Source: Flavivirga aquatica (GTDB lineage Bacteria; Bacteroidota; Bacteroidia; Flavobacteriales; Flavobacteriaceae). Taken from it: a stretch of 64,000 nt of DNA. Position numbers and translations under genes: made by a program. Positions 58,907-64,000 of the stretch are shown in pieces; positions within the stretch are counted from its first letter, which is position 1, and the number at the start of each line of letters is the position of its first letter. Location: contig NZ_MDJD01000046.1 of NCBI RefSeq assembly GCF_001747085.1, positions 1-64,000 on the forward strand. Direction: 5' to 3'. The notes beneath the pieces are model-generated. The model searched no databases. It was not told the origin of the DNA and saw nothing but the letters and a program-made list of their open reading frames with translations.

Positions 58907-58914
58907 TATATTTG
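58907..58914 (+). promoter_or_regulatory. -7 box of the sterol desaturase-like gene
   Basis: TATATTTG fits TAnnTTTG. A frame opening with TTG at 58912 would start inside the box, so translation must begin further down. Confidence 0.45.
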
Positions 58915-59001
58915 TTAAAGAATAAACAAGGTGCTAAAAATGAAATGAACGAATGTTTCAAGTCCATTTTAGCTTATAATTGTATTGAATTAAGCTTAAA
59001 A

Positions 59002-60138
59002 ATGCCTCAAAATAAAAGACTTAAAATAGGAGAAGGAAAAATAAGTGGATACATCTCCATTTTTTTGGCAATAATATGTTTTGGTACTACAATTTGTGCC
59101 TATTTTCCAGATTATTTGACTACTACAGATTTTAGAGAATTATATAAGCCTAATTATATTAAATGGGCTTTTTTAATAGTGCTTGCTTTATCTTTTGGAT
59201 TTGCTTTAACAAGTTTTATTTTGAGTAAAAAAACAAAATTAGGGTTTATAGCAATATTAACAATTGCAGTAGCAATTTTTTTAACATCAGGTATACCAAG
59301 CTATCAAGAAATAAATTCAAAATCATTTACAATTGGAATGGATTGGCTATTGTTGGATATATTAGTTTCTGCTTTTATATTCATTCCTATGGAATTATTC
59401 TTACCTAAAAGACTTGAGCAAACAAAATTTCATGAGGAATGGAGAACCGATTTAGTTTATTTTATTATTAGTCATTTATTAATTCAAGTAACAGGAGTTC
59501 TTATCCAGTTACCTGCTACTATAGTCTTTTCAAATATAGGGTTAACAGATTTTCAAGAGTGGGTTCAAGGTATTTGGTTTATTCCTCAGCTGTTTTTGGC
59601 GCTATTAGTATCCGATTTATTTCAGTGGACAGGACATTATGTTTTTCATAAAATTCCCTATTTATGGCGTTTTCATTCGGTTCACCATTCAACAAAAGAT
59701 ATTGATTGGTTAGCGGGGTCTAGAACTCATTTTGTCGATTTAATAGCAGTTCGTGCTGTATCCTTTTTACCTTTATATGTATTTGGGTTTAGTAGTTCGG
59801 TTTTTACTACATACATAGTAATTGTATCTATTCAAGCTGTATTAGCTCATGCGAATACACGTATAAATTTTGGGTTTCTTCGTTATGTGTTTGTAACACC
59901 TCAATATCATCATTGGCATCATTCAGATGATCCTAAAGCATACGATAAGAATTTTGCTATTCATTTTCCTTTTATAGATATGATGTTTGGTACCTATTAC
60001 CCAATGGGTAAAACTTGGCCAGAAAGCACAGGATTAGGAGATGTTAAATTTCCAAAAGGGTTTATTCGTCAATTTGTTTTTCCTTTTAAGAAAAATCCAT
60101 CTGAAGATAATTCAGTTGAAAATCCAAGCAAACGATAA
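59002..60138 (+). CDS. Sterol desaturase / fatty acid hydroxylase family membrane protein
   Basis: About 378 residues from the ATG at 59002 (MPQNKRLKIGEGKISGYISI); an ATG at 58945 is the other option. The promoter box at 58907-58914 excludes the earlier TTG. There are about six or seven membrane helices. The di-iron histidine clusters are in place: HYVFHK, RFHSVHHS, and HHWHHSDDP near the end. Such enzymes hydroxylate or desaturate lipids, for instance hydroxy fatty acids or carotenoid and sterol-like compounds; which one is not visible. It is a single gene, with a long empty stretch after it. Confidence 0.87.
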   Translation: MPQNKRLKIGEGKISGYISIFLAIICFGTTICAYFPDYLTTTDFRELYKPNYIKWAFLIVLALSFGFALTSFILSKKTKLGFIAILTIAVAIFLTSGIPSYQEINSKSFTIGMDWLLLDILVSAFIFIPMELFLPKRLEQTKFHEEWRTDLVYFIISHLLIQVTGVLIQLPATIVFSNIGLTDFQEWVQGIWFIPQLFLALLVSDLFQWTGHYVFHKIPYLWRFHSVHHSTKDIDWLAGSRTHFVDLIAVRAVSFLPLYVFGFSSSVFTTYIVIVSIQAVLAHANTRINFGFLRYVFVTPQYHHWHHSDDPKAYDKNFAIHFPFIDMMFGTYYPMGKTWPESTGLGDVKFPKGFIRQFVFPFKKNPSEDNSVENPSKR

Positions 60139-60857
60139 TAATTAATATAGAAAAATAGTTAATTAAAATATTAGAAATTTTTATAGTTAAATTATTGTTA
60201 GTAGTTATAAATAAGATTATCTAATATCTGTTGTAAGTTATAACTTGTATAGCATAGCTTAGTTGAAGTATAATCTTTATAGTTTATTGCTTTTTAAATT
60301 AACATGAAATAAAATAAGTAGTATAATAAAGGAGATTTATAATTTTATAGATGTTTGATTATTAAACTAACAATTTGTAATTTATATCATAGCAGATATC
60401 AATCAAAGTGATAAGGTTGTTAATTTGTACTATAACTCTATTCAAACTTAAGCAAACTATACGTTTTTAATTAATTATTGTTAGCTTATAAATCCTCCAA
60501 ATTGTAGTATTCAGTCTTTTAGTTCATTTTCAGTAAATTATAAAATCTAACAATAAAATAGTAAAGACTAGTTCCGTATCTAATTATATACCTAACGAAA
60601 TAAGTAAGTGAAGATTCAAAAAGAAAATTTGAGATATAAAAATTTTAAATTATTTCGATTAATTTTATCATAAACTGTATAGATTTTATTCTATAGATAT
60701 TTGCTTATAAAAACTGTATTATTTTTCCTCTTAAATATTGTATTATTGTTAATTTTTTAACGTAAAAAAAACATTATAAAGAAGTAAGAAATTATGTTTT
60801 TTTAAAATTAAAAGCGAACTTTCGGGTAGTTTAATAAACATTAAAAACATTTTATTT
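60139..60857. other. 719-base gene-free stretch
   Basis: It is very AT-rich and stops are dense in all frames. I see no gene, repeat or stable hairpin. The last part should carry the promoter of the sulfatase gene at 60858, but no good TAnnTTTG box stands out. Confidence 0.55.
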
Positions 60858-62720
60858 ATGTTAAAAATTACCCAAATTAATTTACAGAAATTAGTTTTTT
60901 TAGCTTTTTTCGGAGTAACATCATTGTTTGCTCAAAACAAACCCAATATCGTTTATATTATAGCAGACGATTTAGGTTATGGAGATGTTCAATTTATGAA
61001 CAATAATACACCAATTGCTAGTCCTAACTTGTTATCATTAGCCAATAAGGGTACTGTGTTTACAGATGCTTATGTATCACATCCTTTTTGTGGTCCTAGT
61101 CGTATGTCTATTATGACAGGGCGTTACCCTCATCAATTAGGAGTACAATACAATTTACCAGAAAAAATTGAATCAGGAATTAGCAGTGAAGTTAATTCAG
61201 GAATTCCTGCTGGAGAAACGATGTTAAGTGAGGCGATTAAAAATACAGGCTACAGTACAGCTGCATTTGGAAAATGGCATTTAGGGCTTAAAGAAGGGTT
61301 TAGACCTATTGACAGAGGGTTTGATTTTTTCTACGGATTCTTAGGAGGTGGTCACCGTTATAATGATGGTTATATAGCGACTTATAATAGAGAAATAGCT
61401 GCTGGTAAAACAAAATTCCAAATAAACGCTTACGATCATCCTTATGAGAAAGAAGAAAGAAGGGGGGCACGAAAAGTAATTACTGAAATTTTAGATAGAA
61501 GACATGCTTCCGATGTTATAGGTGATGAATCTGCTGCTTATATTAATAGACAACGTACTTCTAATAAACCATTTTTTATGTATGTTGCATTTAATGCACC
61601 TCACGCACCTTTACAACCATTAGCTTCAGATGAAAGAAATGCAGCAAGACCAGGGAAATCAATTCCTAATAAAAGTAAAAAATATGCTGGTTTAGTACGT
61701 GGTTTAGATCGTAATGTAGGGAAAATTGTTAGTGCCCTAAAGAGTGCTGGTAAATTTAACAATACATTAATAATTTTCTTAAGCGATAATGGAGGGAAAA
61801 ATATTGAAGGCGCAAGTAATGCACCTTTACAAGGTGTAAAAGGAGATGTAAAAGAAGGAGGGTTTAGAGTTCCTATGTTGTGGCATTGGCCTAATAATAA
61901 TAAAATTTCTGGTTCTTCTAGAAAAACATTTAGACATCCAGTTTCTACTGTAGATTTATATCCTACCTTAATTCAAATTGGTAAAGGAAATATTAATTTT
62001 GGTAAAAGTATTGGTAGAGAACATAAAACATTTGATGGAAAGAGTATCCTTAGAAATGTTGAAAGTAATGTTAATCCAAGACCTTACAAACCTAGTTCTA
62101 ACAATATTAAAGATTATATTTTTGCTTTAAGACACAGAGGAGGGTTTAACGAAGTAGCTATTAGACAAGGGAAATGGAAAGCCTTTAGAAATAATCAAAC
62201 TAATAATGCCCCTTGGAAATTATTTGATATAACTAAAGATAAAGGAGAAAATAGAAATATTGCTACAAATAATAGTACCAACCGTCAAGTTCTTAAAAAC
62301 TTAATTAGTTTTGGTAAAAGTTGGGCAACTGGAAATGCACCTAAGCCACGTTTTTTTGGATCTGTTAAACCTAAAAATTACTGGAATAATGGAAGTCTTC
62401 CAAAGTATGGAGCGCTTTTTGATCAAGGAATTGGAAGTGGTACAAGTAAAGAGATTAACACTAAAGGAGTAATAACATCAGCTGAGGAAAATAATTCAAT
62501 AAGTATTTTCTCTAATAATATGAGTAGAGTTATAATTGAATTAGGAATTAACTCTGGAAATACAGAAGTAAATATCTTTGATATTTATGGAAGACTTGCC
62601 AAATCTTCTACTATTGAAGGGCGTAGTAAAACTATAAATGTAGACGATTTAAATGGCGTCTATATAATTAAAGTTGAAAACGAAAATTATTCGATTACAA
62701 AAAAACTAATTTTAAAATGA
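60858..62720 (+). CDS. Sulfatase (S1 family) with T9SS sorting domain
   Basis: A 620-residue secreted sulfatase with a signal peptide (LVFLAFFGVTSLFAQ). Catalytic text: NIVYIIADDLGYGDVQF with metal ligands; Cys78 in FCGPSRMSIMTGRYPHQLG (C-x-P-S-R), the formylglycine site; GKWHLGLKEGFRPIDRGFD; and IIFLSDNGGKN. Residues about 545-620 form a T9SS type A tail (TEVNIFDIYGRLAKSS, DLNGVYIIKVENENYSITKK), so unlike the two intact PUL sulfatases it should work outside the cell or on its surface. It is about 19 kb from the PUL and could desulfate whole polysaccharide before cleavage. The substrate is not known. Confidence 0.92.
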   Translation: MLKITQINLQKLVFLAFFGVTSLFAQNKPNIVYIIADDLGYGDVQFMNNNTPIASPNLLSLANKGTVFTDAYVSHPFCGPSRMSIMTGRYPHQLGVQYNLPEKIESGISSEVNSGIPAGETMLSEAIKNTGYSTAAFGKWHLGLKEGFRPIDRGFDFFYGFLGGGHRYNDGYIATYNREIAAGKTKFQINAYDHPYEKEERRGARKVITEILDRRHASDVIGDESAAYINRQRTSNKPFFMYVAFNAPHAPLQPLASDERNAARPGKSIPNKSKKYAGLVRGLDRNVGKIVSALKSAGKFNNTLIIFLSDNGGKNIEGASNAPLQGVKGDVKEGGFRVPMLWHWPNNNKISGSSRKTFRHPVSTVDLYPTLIQIGKGNINFGKSIGREHKTFDGKSILRNVESNVNPRPYKPSSNNIKDYIFALRHRGGFNEVAIRQGKWKAFRNNQTNNAPWKLFDITKDKGENRNIATNNSTNRQVLKNLISFGKSWATGNAPKPRFFGSVKPKNYWNNGSLPKYGALFDQGIGSGTSKEINTKGVITSAEENNSISIFSNNMSRVIIELGINSGNTEVNIFDIYGRLAKSSTIEGRSKTINVDDLNGVYIIKVENENYSITKKLILK

Positions 62721-62765
62721 TGTTTTAAGATTTTAGAATAAGAAATAGTGTAAGTAAACAAAACG

Positions 62766-62794
62766 AGACTGTCTGAAAAGACAGTCTTTTTTTT
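62766..62794 (+). terminator. Terminator of the exported sulfatase gene
   Basis: A 9-bp stem (62766-62774 with 62779-62787) with a GAAA tetraloop is followed by eight T residues. Confidence 0.92.
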
Positions 62795-62828
62795 GCAATT
62801 TTTCTATTAAATTCTTAATTTTAAGAAT

Positions 62829-62988
62829 GAATTCATATTGACTTTTTGGATTTAACCGAAAATGAGTGAAAATTTGTTCAGATAAAGTTGTTTTTAAAAG
62901 GCATAGCATCGCTACGCATGAGAAAACAACTGAAATATGGGCGGATTTTGGACACTTTTTAGGAAACAGAAAAAGTCAATGTGAGTTC
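62829..62988. repeat. 160-bp segment bounded by 19-bp inverted repeats
   Basis: The ends, 62829-62847 and 62970-62988, are inverted copies matching at 17 of 19 positions. The inside has no coding potential, as in a small non-autonomous element (MITE). Part of its left side (62837-62872) occurs again at 30285-30319. It stops one base before the start of the IS1182 relic, so it could instead be the element's end region. Confidence 0.5.
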
Positions 62989-62989
62989 T

Positions 62990-63475
62990 ATGAGTAGAAA
63001 AATAGTTTTTAAGCCCTATGATCAAGATCAGTAAAGTCTTTTACCTCCAGTTATGATGATTTAGTTCCTATTAATTATCCAGTTCATATTGTAAACACAA
63101 TTATTGATCATGTTGATATTGGTGCTTTAGAGCAAAGTTGCAAAGGTAGAGTCACCTTAAGTTATCAACCACGTATGTTATTGAAGGTTATCATCTATAA
63201 CTTGCTTAACCTGTTTTCTTCATGAAAAATATAAGTAGATAAAATAAAAGCTAAATTACATCAAGAAAAACTGGCCAGTAAATATGGCTAAATATGAGCA
63301 AAAAAACATTTTAAAACAAAGAAACAGCTATAGCATGATAGATAATGACGTCAGCTTTATGCGCATGCAAAACGACAACTTAAATCATACTATAGCAGCT
63401 TATATCCATATCAATACCTTACCAATTACACTACAGGGCAAGTCAGAGCAGACAAGACCTTATTTATATACCATG
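62990..63475 (+). pseudogene. IS1182-family transposase, N-terminal remnant
   Basis: From the ATG at 62990 the text is MSRKIVFKPYDQDQ, a stop, then SLLPP. After a lost base it reads SYDDLVPINYPVHIVNTIID and HVDIGALEQSCKGRVTLSYQ, then PRMLLKVIIYNLLN. This is the N-terminal domain of IS1182 transposases. Further on, KYEQKNILKQRNSYSMIDND and VSFMRMQNDNLN continue the same protein after a deletion. The catalytic region is missing. The 64-codon frame at 63284 is only a piece of this relic. Confidence 0.75.
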
Positions 63476-64000
63476 TAGAGGATTTACCTGGTTTATTTTA
63501 AAATGGAATCTATTATAGAAAAAAAATAAATCAAAAAAACTAGAAAATACAACAAAAAAAGTAAGTTTTTTTAGTTAGGATTATACATATGTATAGCCTG
63601 TTGTCTTTATTGTAAATTTGGTGGTAAGAATTTTATTTTGGCTAACAAAAATATCTCGGAATTTATTTGTAACTTAAAAAAGGAATTAAAAATATAAATT
63701 TATTGTGTCAAAATGATTGAATTGAGTATGATTATTGTTTTTTTCATTTACAAGAATATTATAATTAATAAAGTAAAAAAAAATACAATAAACGTTCTAA
63801 AATAATGTTAATATAATTCTAAATTTTCAGTTAAAATAGTAATTTCATTAATATAGATTTACTTTGGCGGAAGATTTAAACATCTAAAGAGTATTAATTA
63901 CTAATGGGGAGAAATAGTAATTAATATAATTATAAATTTTTTGTGTAAAGTGTTTAAAATGGGGGTTCTAAAACATTACATTGAATCTATAAAAATGAAA
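63476..64000. other. Right-edge stretch, mostly non-coding
   Basis: There is no complete gene here. TACTTTGG near 63859 is one base off a -7 box, and the window ends with ATGAAA at 63995-64000, so a new gene may begin at the very edge. Confidence 0.35.

Noticed and set aside
63284-63478. A 64-codon frame as a stand-alone gene
   Set aside because: It continues the IS1182 transposase remnant; there is no independent evidence for it.

Overview
The window is AT-rich DNA from a member of the phylum Bacteroidota, most likely a marine Flavobacteriaceae species. The signs are secreted proteins with type IX secretion (T9SS) sorting tails, a SusC/SusD pair with a hybrid two-component regulator, TAnnTTTG-type promoter boxes, and housekeeping genes of flavobacterial type (tsaD divergent from a TamB-like gene; pfkA-gapA).

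Layout. 1-1.1 kb: an IS4-type transposase running off the left edge. 1.2-5.4 kb: a thiolase and an NlpC/P60 hydrolase on the minus strand, divergent from a PgpH-type HD phosphohydrolase. 5.4-5.75 kb: tRNA-Ser and tRNA-Pro with a clear promoter and terminator. 6.3-8.7 kb: nrdG-nrdD (anaerobic ribonucleotide reductase). 8.8-11.8 kb: an Rrf2 regulator divergent from nadA-nadB, both of which carry a frameshift. 12.2-17.2 kb: an accessory stretch with a decayed class A beta-lactamase, two unknown small genes, a T9SS-exported tandem-repeat protein and an AlkB-like dioxygenase.

17.6-41.4 kb, all on the plus strand, is a polysaccharide utilisation locus (PUL). In order it holds a hybrid two-component sensor; a 956-residue propeller protein (candidate lambda-carrageenase, GH150-like); a broken sulfatase; a GH2 enzyme; a sulfatase relic; an intact sulfatase; a GH110-like alpha-1,3-galactosidase; SusC; SusD; two surface lipoproteins; and a sulfatase lipoprotein. 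The set suits a sulfated galactan made of alternating alpha-1,3 and beta-1,4 galactose without anhydrogalactose, for which lambda-carrageenan is the best guess. An endo-enzyme would cut outside the cell, SusCD would import, sulfatases would strip sulfate, and GH110 and GH2 would alternate in removing galactose. The locus also seems to be losing sulfatases.

41.5-50 kb: a PagL-like lipid A deacylase, a long gene-free stretch, IS1380 relics (two near-identical 487-bp pieces), a T9SS-exported PI-PLC-like protein beside a dead relative, a subtilase lipoprotein and a conserved-looking small protein. 50-60 kb: core genes (tsaD, a TamB-like protein, pfkA, gapA, a BadF-type sugar kinase, a fatty acid hydroxylase/sterol desaturase). 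60-64 kb: a T9SS-exported sulfatase and an IS1182 relic.

Function calls come from reading motifs and architecture only. No database search was possible.
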